From Streptomyces sp. NRRL F-525 (lineage in GTDB: Bacteria > Actinomycetota > Actinomycetes > Streptomycetales > Streptomycetaceae), in contig NZ_JNXE01000019.1 of the NCBI RefSeq assembly GCF_000716605.1, forward strand, positions 62,001 through 126,000: 64,000 nucleotides of DNA, given 5' to 3'. Positions 23,659 through 32,227 of the stretch are shown piece by piece (the first letter of the stretch is position 1; each line of letters opens with the position of its first letter). The notes under the pieces are model-generated. The model was not told where the DNA came from. It searched no databases and saw nothing but the letters and a program-made list of their open reading frames with translations. The position numbers were made by a program, and so were the translations under genes.

Positions 23659-24387
23659 GTGACGATACAGATCGTCCACACACCGGGCACCACCGGCAGA
23701 TCAGAGAGTCAGCACCACGTGCTCAGCGCCTTCGCCCGTACCGTCGTCCCCCTCCTCGGCCGCCTGACGGTGACCACCACTGGGACCGCCCGCACCATCG
23801 CGCCCGGCAGCATCGTCGCGCCCAACCACACCGCTCTCGCCGACCCCGGACTCGTGCTGGCCGCGCTGCACCGGCTGGGCGTCGAGCCGGTCGTCCTCGC
23901 CACCGCGGGACTGTGGAAGATCCCCATACTCGGCCGCCGTCTCACCCGCGAGGGCCACATACCGGTGCACCGGGGCAGCGGTAGCGCGGCGGCGGCGCTG
24001 GACCTGGCGGCCGAGGCCCTCGCGGCCGGCCGGGTCGTGGTGATCTACCCCGAGGGCGGACTCCCCCGCCGCCGCGACTCCGCCGACCGCGAACCGGGCA
24101 CCTTCCGCACCGGCCTGGCCCGCCTGGCGATCACCACCGGCGCGCCCGTCGTCCCGCTCGGCCACGCCGGTGCCCGCCGGATCGTCTCCGGCGGCCGGGT
24201 CAAGCAGCTCGCCGGAGTCCTCACCGCACCGCTGCGCCGCCCCGACCTCCACGTCCACCTCGGCGAACCCGTCCACCTCACTGGCGACATCGGCGAGGCA
24301 ACCGCCCATGCCCGCACGGCAGTTGGGGCAGCCTGGCAGCAGGCTGTCGGTCAACTACCGTCCTCCCGCGGCGCATCGCTCCCGTAG
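23659..24387 (+). CDS. 1-acyl-glycerol-3-phosphate acyltransferase family protein (PlsC-like)
   Basis: A 242-residue PlsC-family acyltransferase. The catalytic HX4D motif is seen in APNHTALADPG, and the phosphate-binding motif in VVVIYPEGGLPRRR; GTFRTGLARLAITTGAPVVPLG is the third family block. It would transfer an acyl group to lysophosphatidate or a related acceptor at the membrane face. The GTG at 23659 is chosen because the family N-terminus follows; a GTG at 23719 is an alternative. There is no operon partner with an obvious link. The acceptor is unknown. Confidence 0.8.
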   Translation: MTIQIVHTPGTTGRSESQHHVLSAFARTVVPLLGRLTVTTTGTARTIAPGSIVAPNHTALADPGLVLAALHRLGVEPVVLATAGLWKIPILGRRLTREGHIPVHRGSGSAAAALDLAAEALAAGRVVVIYPEGGLPRRRDSADREPGTFRTGLARLAITTGAPVVPLGHAGARRIVSGGRVKQLAGVLTAPLRRPDLHVHLGEPVHLTGDIGEATAHARTAVGAAWQQAVGQLPSSRGASLP

Positions 24388-24505
24388 AGGCGAGGCAGAG
24401 GGATCACACGCGGGTGGCCGTCCCGCCCCATGAACACCCGCCCGGCCGGCCAGAGGGCGACCGGATACAGTGCGCGAGACGGCAGCCCGGTCAGATAGGG
24501 GAAGC

Positions 24506-25726
24506 GTGACCGACACCAATGACACCCGCCCCGCCGACGGCGAAGTGCGGGCTCCGCGGCGGAGCCGGCTTCAGCGCCTGATGCGCTACCTCCCCCTCAT
24601 CGCCCCCGTGCTGCTGTGGGCCGTGCCCTGCTGGGTGCTCCTGTACACCGGCCAGCACTGGCCGTTGGCCGTCGCGCTGGCCGGCACCGCCCTGTTCGTC
24701 CTCGGCCTCGTCACCATGCCGCTCGCGATGGGGCGCGGCCACGGCCGGCGTCAGCAGGACCGGGCGGCGATCGTCGGGGACACCCTGCTGGGCGCGAGTT
24801 GGGTGCTGTTCACCTGGTCCGTGCTGCTCGGCATCCTGCTGCGGCTCGCCCTGACCCTGGCCGGGGTCGGCGACGGCCAGGACCGGGCGCGCACCGTCAC
24901 CTGGGCCGTCCTCGGCACCACCGCCGTCCTGCTCGTCTGGGGATACGCCGAAGCCCGTCGCGTGCCCCGCGTGCGCCGCCTCGACGTCCAACTCCCGCGG
25001 CTGGGCGCCGGGTTGGACGGCGCCCGCGTCGCCCTCATCACCGACACGCACTACGGCCCGCTCGACCGCGCCCGCTGGTCGGCGCGGGTGTGCGAGACGG
25101 TGAACACGCTGGAGGCCGACCTGGTCTGCCACACCGGCGACATCGCGGACGGCACGGCCGAACGCCGCCGCGCCCAGGCCGTCCCGCTCGGTACCGTGCG
25201 GGCGACCCACGCCCGGGTCTACGTCACCGGCAACCACGAGTACTACACCGAGGCCCAGGGCTGGGTCGACCTGATGGGCGAGCTGGGCTGGGAGCCGCTG
25301 CGCAACCGGCATCTGCTGCTCGAACGCGGGGGCGACACCCTCGTGGTCGCCGGCGTGGACGACGTCACCGCCGAGTCCTCGGGCCTGCCGGGCCACCGCG
25401 CCCATCTCGACGGAGCCCTGAACGGCGCCGACCCCGACCTGCCCGTCCTGCTCCTGGCCCACCAGCCCAAGTTCATCGACCGGGCGGCGGCCGCCGGCAT
25501 CGACCTCCAGCTCTCCGGCCACACCCACGGCGGCCAGATCTGGCCCTTCCACCACCTGGTCCGCATCGACCAGCCCGCCCTGGCCGGCCTGAGCCGCCAC
25601 GGCACCCGCACCCTTCTCTACACCAGCCGCGGCACCGGCTTCTGGGGCCCGCCGTTCCGCGTCTTCGCCCCCAGCGAGATCACCCTGCTCGTGCTGCGCT
25701 CCCCGCAGCCGCCCACCTCGTCGTAG
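24506..25726 (+). CDS. Membrane-anchored metallophosphoesterase (YkuE/YaeI-like)
   Basis: 406 residues. The first 165 hold about four hydrophobic segments (YLPLIAPVLLWAVPCWVLLY, AVALAGTALFVLGLVTMPLA and two more). The C-terminal domain is a calcineurin-like phosphoesterase: DTHYGPLD, HTGDIADG, VTGNHEYY, LLLAHQPKFID and LSGHTHGGQIWP give the metal ligands in order. Relatives cleave phosphodiester or pyrophosphate bonds in membrane lipids such as UDP-diacylglucosamine. The GTG at 24506 has AGGGGAAG just before it; an upstream ATG at 24470 is less well placed. Confidence 0.82.
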   Translation: MTDTNDTRPADGEVRAPRRSRLQRLMRYLPLIAPVLLWAVPCWVLLYTGQHWPLAVALAGTALFVLGLVTMPLAMGRGHGRRQQDRAAIVGDTLLGASWVLFTWSVLLGILLRLALTLAGVGDGQDRARTVTWAVLGTTAVLLVWGYAEARRVPRVRRLDVQLPRLGAGLDGARVALITDTHYGPLDRARWSARVCETVNTLEADLVCHTGDIADGTAERRRAQAVPLGTVRATHARVYVTGNHEYYTEAQGWVDLMGELGWEPLRNRHLLLERGGDTLVVAGVDDVTAESSGLPGHRAHLDGALNGADPDLPVLLLAHQPKFIDRAAAAGIDLQLSGHTHGGQIWPFHHLVRIDQPALAGLSRHGTRTLLYTSRGTGFWGPPFRVFAPSEITLLVLRSPQPPTSS

Positions 25727-25897
25727 CACCGGCCGGGCCGGCGCACCCACTTGACGCACAACCTGTGCACAGATTCGCCGGAACTCCCGGAAACCCGCAG
25801 GTAGAGGCGGTGTGCGCCCGGCTCGTGAACCACCCGGTACCAGGCGAAAAGGCCTGATCAGAGTCCGCATCGTAAACAGGTTGTACCGCACTACGCG

Positions 25898-25910
25898 TAT
25901 AGTTTCGCTG
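25898..25910 (+). promoter_or_regulatory. -10 element and likely leaderless start of the IclR gene
   Basis: TATAGT (25898-25903) is followed seven bases later by the GTG start codon, and no purine-rich ribosome site is present. A transcript starting at the G of GTG would be leaderless, which is common in actinobacteria. No good -35 was found at the normal distance. Confidence 0.45.
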
Positions 25911-26707
25911 TGAGCAACTACAGTCCAGATACTGAAACGTCAGGTTCGCAGTCCGGCGGAGTGCAGTCCGTGGACCGTGCCATCAGCGTGCTGGAGATCC
26001 TGGCCCAGCGTGGCGAGGCCGGTGTCAGCGAGGTGGCCGGCGAGATCGAGGTTCACAAGTCGACCGCGTTCCGGCTGCTCGGGGCGCTGGAGGCGCGCGG
26101 GTTGGTCGAGCAGGCGGGCGAGCGCGGCAAGTACCGGCTGGGCTTCGGGATCGTGCGGCTGGCCGGCGCGGTCACCGGCCGCATCGACATCACGCAGCAG
26201 GGCCGCCCGGTCTGCGAGCGCCTCGCCGAGGAGATCGGCGAGACCGTCAACATCGCCGTCATGCAGGAGCAGTACGCGATCAACCTCTACGAGGTCCGCG
26301 GCCCCGGCGCCGTCACCGCGCACAACTGGGTAGGAGAACTCACCCCGTTGCACGCCACCTCCAGTGGCAAGGCCCTGCTGGCCCACCTGCCCGCCAAGGA
26401 GCGCACCGCGCTGCTGACGGAGGCCGGCCTGAAGAAGGTGACCCCGCACACCATCACCTCGAAGTCGAAGCTGGAGAAGAACCTCGCCGAGGCCCGGGAG
26501 CGCGGATACGCCTGGACCCTGGAGGAGTTGGAGCTCGGACTGCACGCAGTGGCCGCGCCGGTGCGCAACCGCGACGGCGAGGTCATCGCGGCGGTCAGCG
26601 CCTCGGGACCGGCGTACCGGTTCACCGAGGAGCGACTGCACGAACTCGCGCCGGTCCTGGTCAAGGGCGCCGAGGAGATCAGTCACCGCATGGGGTACCT
26701 GGGCTGA
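25910..26707 (+). CDS. IclR-family transcriptional regulator
   Basis: A 265-residue regulator. The N-terminal winged helix reads VDRAISVLEILAQRGEAGVS with the recognition region EIEVHKSTAFRLLGALEARG. The C-terminal effector domain contains LHATSSGKALLAHLP and GYAWTLEELELGLHAVAAPV, the standard IclR ligand-pocket blocks. It sits next to the Rieske oxygenase gene (convergent, 47 bases apart) and is the only regulator inside the betaine gene set, so it probably controls betaine use and is the best candidate for the TTGCG-N5-CGCAA sites, a size and symmetry in keeping with IclR operators. That link is inference. Whether it represses or activates is unknown. Confidence 0.88.
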   Translation: MSNYSPDTETSGSQSGGVQSVDRAISVLEILAQRGEAGVSEVAGEIEVHKSTAFRLLGALEARGLVEQAGERGKYRLGFGIVRLAGAVTGRIDITQQGRPVCERLAEEIGETVNIAVMQEQYAINLYEVRGPGAVTAHNWVGELTPLHATSSGKALLAHLPAKERTALLTEAGLKKVTPHTITSKSKLEKNLAEARERGYAWTLEELELGLHAVAAPVRNRDGEVIAAVSASGPAYRFTEERLHELAPVLVKGAEEISHRMGYLG

Positions 26708-26754
26708 GTCGCCCCGGTCTCAACCCTGTTGGGGCCAAGGTCCGGGCGGCTGAG

Positions 26755-27885
26755 TCACCCCTGGCTGATCCCCAGGCGCTCGTTCACCCAGTCGTGGAAC
26801 GCTCCAATGTGGTGCTCGCTGGGCACCAACACCCCGCCCTTGGCGTACATCCGGGAACTCATCCCGGGCTGCGTGCGCTCGCACGCCTCGAAGTCCTGGC
26901 GGTTGACGCGGTCGAAGAGTTCCACGGACCGGCTGACGTCCTTGCCGCTCTCGACGACGTGCGGGAGATAGAGCCAGTCGCACTCGACGATCGTGCGGTC
27001 GACGGCCACCGGGTACATCCGGTGGAAGATCACGTGGTCGGGGACGAGGTTGATGAACACCTGCGGCTTGATCGTGATCGCGTAGTAACGGCGGTCCTGG
27101 TCGTCGCTCACGCCGGGAATGCGGTCGAGTCCTTCCGAGCCGTCCACGGTGAATCCCCGCACCTCCTCACCGAACTCGGCGCCGTGGCCGACGTAGTACT
27201 GCGCGGCGTAGCCGTCCGCGAACTCCGGTAGCACCTCGGTGAGTTCGGGGTGGATCGTGGCGCAGTGGTAGCACTCCATGAAGTTCTCGATGATGAGTTT
27301 CCAGTTGGCCCTGACGTCGTAGACGATGCGCCGGCCCACCGAGAGATGGTCGATGTCGTAGTGGTCGAGGGACTCGACGTCGCCGAGCCGGTTGACGACC
27401 TCGCTGATGACGTCCTCGTCAAACGACGGTGGGTTCTCCGCGAGGTTGACCCACACATAGCCGAGCCATTCGCGCACCGCGACACTCACGAGCCCGAACT
27501 CGGTGCGGCCGACGTCGGGCATCTTCGTCAGGTTGGGCGCCGCGACGAGCTTGCCGTTCAGGTCGTACGTCCAGGCGTGGTACGGGCATTGGAAAGCCCG
27601 TTTGACCTCGCCGGTCTCCTCCGTGCAGAGCTTGGCGCCGCGGTGCCGGCAGACGTTGAAGTAGGCGCGGATCGAGTTGTCGCGGGCGCGTGTGACGAGG
27701 ATGCTCTCGCGGCCCACGTCCACGGTCCGGAAGGCACCGGGTTTGGCCAGGTCGGAGGAGCGCACGGCGCAGAACCACATCGTCTCGAAGATGCGTTCCT
27801 GTTCCTGGGCGAAGATGCCCGGGTCCGTGTAGGAGGAGCCGGGCAGGGTGGCGATCAGGCTGTCCGGCAGGCTGGTCGAGGTCAC
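26755..27885 (-). CDS. Rieske non-heme iron oxygenase, probable glycine betaine demethylase subunit
   Basis: A 376-residue oxygenase of the GbcA/choline-monooxygenase group. The Rieske centre is VCRHRGAKL and CPYHAWTYD (CxH and CxxH, 17 residues apart). The catalytic iron site is the ENFMECYHCATIHPEL block with its two His. With NADH-derived electrons and O2 it would remove a methyl group from glycine betaine as formaldehyde, giving dimethylglycine. The start GTG at 27885 has GAGGAG before it. It is the third gene of the ferredoxin-reductase-oxygenase operon. The downstream dimethylglycine enzyme and formaldehyde genes in the window support this over stachydrine or carnitine as substrate, though a related quaternary amine is possible. 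Confidence 0.82.
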   Translation of the reverse strand: MTSTSLPDSLIATLPGSSYTDPGIFAQEQERIFETMWFCAVRSSDLAKPGAFRTVDVGRESILVTRARDNSIRAYFNVCRHRGAKLCTEETGEVKRAFQCPYHAWTYDLNGKLVAAPNLTKMPDVGRTEFGLVSVAVREWLGYVWVNLAENPPSFDEDVISEVVNRLGDVESLDHYDIDHLSVGRRIVYDVRANWKLIIENFMECYHCATIHPELTEVLPEFADGYAAQYYVGHGAEFGEEVRGFTVDGSEGLDRIPGVSDDQDRRYYAITIKPQVFINLVPDHVIFHRMYPVAVDRTIVECDWLYLPHVVESGKDVSRSVELFDRVNRQDFEACERTQPGMSSRMYAKGGVLVPSEHHIGAFHDWVNERLGISQG

Positions 27886-27977
27886 AGTGCACTCCTCGGA
27901 GAACGTCGTGGGTCGGTCATGCACGCGCCGGGAAGAGCGACTCCGGACGGTGTGGTGGAACGGTGTGCTCGTGTGGG

Positions 27978-29147
27978 TCAACTCACCGTGGCGGCAAGCT
28001 GCTTGCGCCACCGCATGAACAGGCGCGGCTGGTTCATCGCGAGCACGGCGACCGGCTGCCCGGCACACCGGTAGACGGCGAGGAAACTGCGGTCGCCGGT
28101 GGCACCCTCCTCGACGGTCACGCTGTCGGCACCGGCCGCGTGACCGGCGAACTGGATCTTCACGCCGTACTGGTCCGACCAGAAGTACGGCGGCCTCGAC
28201 GCCCCCGCCTCCACCGCACCCCACGACAACAAGGCGGCCACAGCGGCCTCGGGCCGCTCCCGCGCCCCGGTCCAGTGCTCGACCCGCCGGTGCGAACCCG
28301 CCCGCGGGTCATACCAGTTGGCACAGTCTCCTACGGCGACCACGCCGGCGAGGCTGGTCCGGCCGTCGGCACCGCACTTGACGCCGTTGTCGAGCTCGAC
28401 CCCCGAACCCTCCAGCCACTCGACGCAGGGCCGCGCGCCGACACCGACAACGACCATGTCGGCGGGGACAGTTCGCCCGTCCTCCAGCAGCACGGCGTCG
28501 ACACGGGCCTCTCCGCTCAGCCCTTTGACCCCGACACCGCACAACAGCCTTACGCCGTGGGCCTCATGGAGGGCGGAGACGATCCCGCCCATGGTCTCGC
28601 CGAGGGGTCCCGCGAGGGGGGTCGGTGCCGCCTCGATCACCGTCACGTCGAGTCCGAGGGCATACGCCGTGGAGGCGACCTCGGCGCCGATGAACCCGCC
28701 GCCGATCACCACCAGCCGTCCGCCCAGGGCGAGTTCGTCGCGCAGGGCGCGGGCGTCGTCCAGGGTGCGCAGGGTGTGCACCCCGGTCAGTCCGTCCGTG
28801 CCGGGCAGGTTCCGCGCCACCGCGCCGGTCGCGACGACGACACCGTCGGCCCGCACCTCCCGACCGTCGTCGAGGAGCAACACCCGTTCCGCGCCGTCGA
28901 CTTGGAGCCCGACGGCACGAGTGCCGAGCAGCCACTCGGCGCACAGGTCCTCGTCGTCCGTCTCCAGCAGGAGATCGTCCTCGGCCAGGGTCCCGGCCAG
29001 GAACTCCTTGGACAACGGCGGTCTGTCGTACGGGCGATGGGGTTCGTCGCCGATGACGACGAGCCGTCCGTCGTAGCCCTGCTTCCGCAGCGAGCGCGCC
29101 GCCGACAACCCGGCCAGCGAGGCGCCCACCACGGCCACGGTCCTCAC
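27978..29147 (-). CDS. NAD(P)H-dependent Rieske ferredoxin reductase (FAD)
   Basis: A 389-residue pyridine-nucleotide-disulfide-type reductase. The FAD motif is VAVVGASLAGLSAARSLR, the NAD(P)H motif LVVIGGGFIGAEVASTAYAL and the second FAD motif AGVVAVGDCANWYD. The C-terminal reductase domain ends FMRWRKQLAATVS. It passes electrons from NAD(P)H to the ferredoxin encoded immediately upstream. The GTG at 29147 overlaps the ferredoxin stop by four bases. A 92-base gap separates it from the oxygenase gene. This three-component layout with a separate Rieske ferredoxin differs from the two-component GbcAB of pseudomonads. Confidence 0.88.
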   Translation of the reverse strand: MRTVAVVGASLAGLSAARSLRKQGYDGRLVVIGDEPHRPYDRPPLSKEFLAGTLAEDDLLLETDDEDLCAEWLLGTRAVGLQVDGAERVLLLDDGREVRADGVVVATGAVARNLPGTDGLTGVHTLRTLDDARALRDELALGGRLVVIGGGFIGAEVASTAYALGLDVTVIEAAPTPLAGPLGETMGGIVSALHEAHGVRLLCGVGVKGLSGEARVDAVLLEDGRTVPADMVVVGVGARPCVEWLEGSGVELDNGVKCGADGRTSLAGVVAVGDCANWYDPRAGSHRRVEHWTGARERPEAAVAALLSWGAVEAGASRPPYFWSDQYGVKIQFAGHAAGADSVTVEEGATGDRSFLAVYRCAGQPVAVLAMNQPRLFMRWRKQLAATVS

Positions 29148-29506
29148 GCGGGGCCTGGGGCGAGCCGGGCCGCGACGCAGGGCGGCAGGTTCGGGGCGTC
29201 CGTGGACGGCACGACGTAGATCATGCCGTCCTGGACCAGAACCTCGTGCGTACGCACCGGGCGCTTGGCCGGCGGAGCGTCCACGGCACCCGTCCGCAGG
29301 TCGAACTTCGAAGCGTGCAGCGGGCATTCCACCTCGCAGCCCTCCAGCCAGCCGTCCGCGAGCGAGGCGTCCTGGTGGGTGCACGTGTCGTCGATGGCGA
29401 AGACCTCGCCGTCGTCGGTGTGGAACACCGAAACCGGCGGATCGATGTCGAGCCGGTAGGCCTCGCCTCGCGGCAGATCCACGAGAAGGCACGCGGGAAT
29501 CATCAT
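29144..29506 (-). CDS. Rieske-type [2Fe-2S] ferredoxin
   Basis: A 120-residue small electron carrier. The cluster ligands are in DTCTHQDASL and CPLHASKFDLRTG (CxH, CxxH). PVRTHEVLVQDGMIYV completes the ferredoxin fold. It shuttles electrons from the reductase at 27978 to the oxygenase at 26755. It is the first gene of the operon; its start (ATG 29506 or 29503) follows an AGGTG site. Its upstream region contains two copies of the locus palindrome. Confidence 0.88.
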   Translation of the reverse strand: MMIPACLLVDLPRGEAYRLDIDPPVSVFHTDDGEVFAIDDTCTHQDASLADGWLEGCEVECPLHASKFDLRTGAVDAPPAKRPVRTHEVLVQDGMIYVVPSTDAPNLPPCVAARLAPGPA

Positions 29507-29516
29507 GACACCTCGG

Positions 29517-29633
29517 TGCGTATAGCGAAACGGATTGCGGTAAGCGCAACGTCAGTTTGAGGGCGGCCCCAAACCGTTGTCAAGGCATTCAGAGGCCACG
29601 CGAAGGCCTTACCCAGTGTTGCTTTTCACGCAA
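29517..29633 (-). promoter_or_regulatory. Two TTGCG-N5-CGCAA palindromes upstream of the Rieske ferredoxin operon
   Basis: Site 1 is TTGCG-GTAAG-CGCAA at 29535-29549; site 2 is TTGCT-TTTCA-CGCAA at 29619-29633, 84 bases (8 helical turns) upstream. On the minus strand, TTGCGC inside site 1 lies 18 bases before CTATAC (about 29519-29524), giving a plausible -35/-10 pair like that of betA. This intergenic stretch serves only the ferredoxin gene. Confidence 0.6.
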
Positions 29634-29687
29634 CATCGCGCACCATCAGCAACACCCGGCAGGGCTCGGAACACGCAGGAACCCGCG

Positions 29688-30317
29688 TCAGAACCCGCGG
29701 GCGATCCACTCCTGGAGATGCGGAGCCTCGGCGCCGACGGTCGTCGTATCCCCATGTCCGGTGTATACGACGGTGTCGCCCGGCAGGCCGAGCAGCCGGT
29801 CCCGGATCGAGTCGACGATGGTCGGGAAGTGGGAGTACGACCGCCCTGTGGCCCCCGGCCCGCCCGCGAAGAGCGTGTCCCCGCTGAAGAGGGCGTTCAG
29901 CGCGGGCACGTACAGACAGACAGCGCCGGGCGCGTGCCCTGGCGTGTGCAGCACGGTCACCTCGACCCCCGCCACCGCCACGACCTGCCCGTCGGCCAGT
30001 TCACCGTCGGGCGCCCGGTCGGGGTGGGTCTGCTTCCACAGGGGCAGGTCGTCGGAGTGCAGCAGGATCGGAGCGCCGGTGTGGTCGGCGAGGTCGGGTG
30101 CCGCATCGATGTGGTCGTTGTGCGCGTGGGTGCAGATGATCGCGGTGAGCCGACGGTCGCCGACTGCCTCCGCGATGGCGCCGGCATCGTGCGCGGCATC
30201 GATGACGACAGCCTCCTGGTCGTCACCGATGATCCAGACGTTGTTGTCGACGTCCCAGATCCCACCGTCGAGGCTGAACTGCCCTGCCGTGACGAGGTGT
30301 TCAATACGCGCGGCCAT
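29688..30317 (-). CDS. MBL-fold metallo-hydrolase next to mscR
   Basis: A 209-residue metallo-beta-lactamase-fold hydrolase. The zinc motif is CTHAHNDHID, with further ligands at LHTPGHAPGAV, FSGDTLFAG and VYTGHGDTT. Genes of this kind commonly follow mycothiol-dependent formaldehyde dehydrogenase in actinobacteria. A role in hydrolysing S-formylmycothiol or a related thioester is therefore likely but not proven by sequence. The ATG at 30317 overlaps the dehydrogenase stop by one base (TGATG); GTG 30320 is the alternative. Confidence 0.8.
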   Translation of the reverse strand: MAARIEHLVTAGQFSLDGGIWDVDNNVWIIGDDQEAVVIDAAHDAGAIAEAVGDRRLTAIICTHAHNDHIDAAPDLADHTGAPILLHSDDLPLWKQTHPDRAPDGELADGQVVAVAGVEVTVLHTPGHAPGAVCLYVPALNALFSGDTLFAGGPGATGRSYSHFPTIVDSIRDRLLGLPGDTVVYTGHGDTTTVGAEAPHLQEWIARGF

Positions 30318-31402
30318 CACAGCACCACCACCGAACGCAGCACATCGCCGCCGTGCATCCGCTCGAAGGCCTTCTCGACGCCCTCCAGCGCGATGGTCTC
30401 CGTGACGAACGCGTCCAGATCCAGCCGCCCTTGCAGATAGAGGTCGATGAGCATCGGGAAGTCGCGGGAGGGCAGACAGTCGCCATACCAGGAGGACTTG
30501 AGGGAGCCGCCGCGTCCGAAGACGTCCAGGAGCGGGAGTTCGAGCTTCATCTCGGGCGTGGGCACACCGACGAGGACGACCGTGCCCGCCAAGTCACGTG
30601 CGTAGAAGGCCTGTTTGTACGTCTCCGGGCGGCCGACCGCCTCGATGACGACATCGGCACCGAAGCCACCGGTCAGCTCACGGATCGCCTCGACGGGGTC
30701 GCTCGCCCTGGAGTTGACGGTGTGCGTGGCACCGAGGGAGCGGGCCGTCTCCAGTTTCCGGTCGTCGATGTCCACGGCGATGATCCGTGCCGCTCCCGCA
30801 AGCCGGGACCCGGCGATCGCCGCGTCACCAACCCCACCGCACCCGATGACCGCGACGGTGTCACCGCGGCCGACGTTGCCGGTGTTGATGGCCGCACCGA
30901 TACCGGCCATCACGCCGCAGCCCAACAGCCCGGCGGCGGCAGCCGATGCGGCCCGGTCGACCTTGGTGCACTGGCCCGCCGCGACCAGCGTCTTCTCGGC
31001 GAAGGCGCCGATGCCGAGGGCGGGCGAGAGTTCGGTGCCGTCGAGCAGGGTCATCTTCTGCTTGGCGTTGTGGGTGTTGAAGCAGTACTGCGGCCGGCCG
31101 CGCCGACAGGCCCGGCAATTCCCGCACACTGCACGCCAGTTGAGGATCACGAAGTCGCCTGGGGCCACATCGGTGACGCCCTCCCCCACCGACTCCACGA
31201 CACCCGCGGCCTCGTGCCCGAGGAGGAACGGGAAGTCGTCGTTGATACCGCCCTCGCGGTAGTGCAGATCGGTGTGGCACACCCCGCACGCCTCGACCTT
31301 CACCAGCGCCTCGCCCGGCCCGGGATCGGGGACGACGATCGTCTCCAGGCTGACGGGGGCACCCTTCCCTCGCGCGACGACAGCACGGACCTGATGCGTC
31401 AT
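30317..31402 (-). CDS. mscR: S-(hydroxymethyl)mycothiol dehydrogenase (formaldehyde detoxification)
   Basis: A 361-residue zinc alcohol dehydrogenase. The catalytic zinc ligands are in [15 protein letters not shown] and LGHEAAGVV, and the structural zinc Cys set in [15 protein letters not shown]. The NAD motif is [16 protein letters not shown]. The sequence closely follows the actinobacterial MscR/AdhE2 group ([31 protein letters not shown]), which oxidises the formaldehyde adduct of mycothiol. It provides the sink for formaldehyde released by the Rieske demethylase next door. The start ATG at 31402 has GGAGGAG upstream. A TetR-type gene precedes it, and a perfect inverted repeat lies in its promoter. 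Confidence 0.88.
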   Translation of the reverse strand: MTHQVRAVVARGKGAPVSLETIVVPDPGPGEALVKVEACGVCHTDLHYREGGINDDFPFLLGHEAAGVVESVGEGVTDVAPGDFVILNWRAVCGNCRACRRGRPQYCFNTHNAKQKMTLLDGTELSPALGIGAFAEKTLVAAGQCTKVDRAASAAAAGLLGCGVMAGIGAAINTGNVGRGDTVAVIGCGGVGDAAIAGSRLAGAARIIAVDIDDRKLETARSLGATHTVNSRASDPVEAIRELTGGFGADVVIEAVGRPETYKQAFYARDLAGTVVLVGVPTPEMKLELPLLDVFGRGGSLKSSWYGDCLPSRDFPMLIDLYLQGRLDLDAFVTETIALEGVEKAFERMHGGDVLRSVVVL

Positions 31403-31449
31403 GGCCACTCCTCCGCTGGTGCTGGACCTGAGCAGGACGTTGCTCATTA

Positions 31450-31470
31450 CGGCACGCTTAGCGCGTGCCG
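31450..31470 (-). promoter_or_regulatory. Perfect 8-bp inverted repeat in the mscR promoter
   Basis: CGGCACGC (31450-31457) and GCGTGCCG (31463-31470) flank a 5-nt spacer. On the minus strand TTGCGG and TAATGA lie 18 bases apart on either side of it, a plausible -35/-10 pair, so the repeat sits in the spacer of the promoter. The TetR-family protein encoded just upstream is the obvious candidate ligand. Confidence 0.65.
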
Positions 31471-31533
31471 CAACACAGCATCACGGAGGGCCGAACGGGG
31501 GTCAAGGATTCGGGTCGGCGCACACCGCCGGCA

Positions 31534-32088
31534 TCACCGGCCGCCGAGCCCCCGCAGAAAGGTGTCGACGACCATGTCGGCGGCCTGGGCATCGGTGAGT
31601 TCGGGCAGTTGCTGCGAGGCCAGGTGCATGAGCTGCGGCAGCAGTGAACTCGCCCAGGCGACAGGGGTGTCCGCGCGCAGCAGCCCCTCGCCGATGGACC
31701 GTTCCAGGAAAGTGTCGACCTCGCGGATCACGGCGTCACGCCGTCCGCGGATCGCCTCGTCGGCCTTCATCCGGGTGAGTTCCACGGGCCACTTGCGATT
31801 GACGCCGATGATCCCCTCGACGTACCGGTGCAGGGCGACGGCGACGGGGGCCTCACGCAGCCTGGAGTCCTCGACGGCCCGCTCGATGGCCTCGACCCGG
31901 GCCTCGTAGATGGCGGCCAGCAGTTCCTCGCGGGAGGCGAACCGCCGATAGACGGTCCGCCGGTCGACACCCGCCTCGGCGGCGATGGCGGCGATGCTCG
32001 CGCCGGGATCGGCGGCGAGCATGCGCGCCCCGGTCGTCAGGACGGCTTCGAGGTTACGTACGGCGTCGGCTCTCACGCACCGAAGCAT
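31534..32088 (-). CDS. TetR-family transcriptional regulator
   Basis: A 184-residue regulator. The N-terminal helix-turn-helix reads IAAIAAEAGVDRRTVYRRFASREELLAAIY, characteristic of TetR proteins; the rest is a helical ligand domain without recognisable specificity. The start may be ATG 32088 or GTG 32076 (VRADAVRNLEAV, a very common TetR opening); neither has a clear ribosome site, so a leaderless message is possible. It lies upstream of mscR in the same direction and divergent from the aldehyde dehydrogenase at 32228, and may control both. Confidence 0.82.
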   Translation of the reverse strand: MLRCVRADAVRNLEAVLTTGARMLAADPGASIAAIAAEAGVDRRTVYRRFASREELLAAIYEARVEAIERAVEDSRLREAPVAVALHRYVEGIIGVNRKWPVELTRMKADEAIRGRRDAVIREVDTFLERSIGEGLLRADTPVAWASSLLPQLMHLASQQLPELTDAQAADMVVDTFLRGLGGR

Positions 32089-32185
32089 AGCCCGCCATGT
32101 GGAACCTAACCCGCCTAACACCTCACTGCTGAGACCAACTGCCACACAAGTGCTACATTGAAGTGACAGATACCGGGGACGATCG

Positions 32186-32217
32186 CCCCTCAGCCCCTCA
32201 GCCCCTCAGCCCCTCAG
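32186..32217 (+). repeat. Four perfect 8-nt repeats (CCCCTCAG) before an aldehyde dehydrogenase gene
   Basis: Copies at 32186, 32194, 32202 and 32210, ending at the AGGAG ribosome site of the gene starting at 32228. A perfect short tandem repeat in a 5' leader can vary in copy number by slippage and change spacing from the promoter. Confidence 0.85.
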
Positions 32218-32227
32218 GAGAGAGCAC

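Noticed and set aside
26708..26754. Terminator between the IclR and Rieske genes
   Set aside because: Only a 5-bp GCCCC/GGGGC pairing with a long loop is visible, too weak to call.
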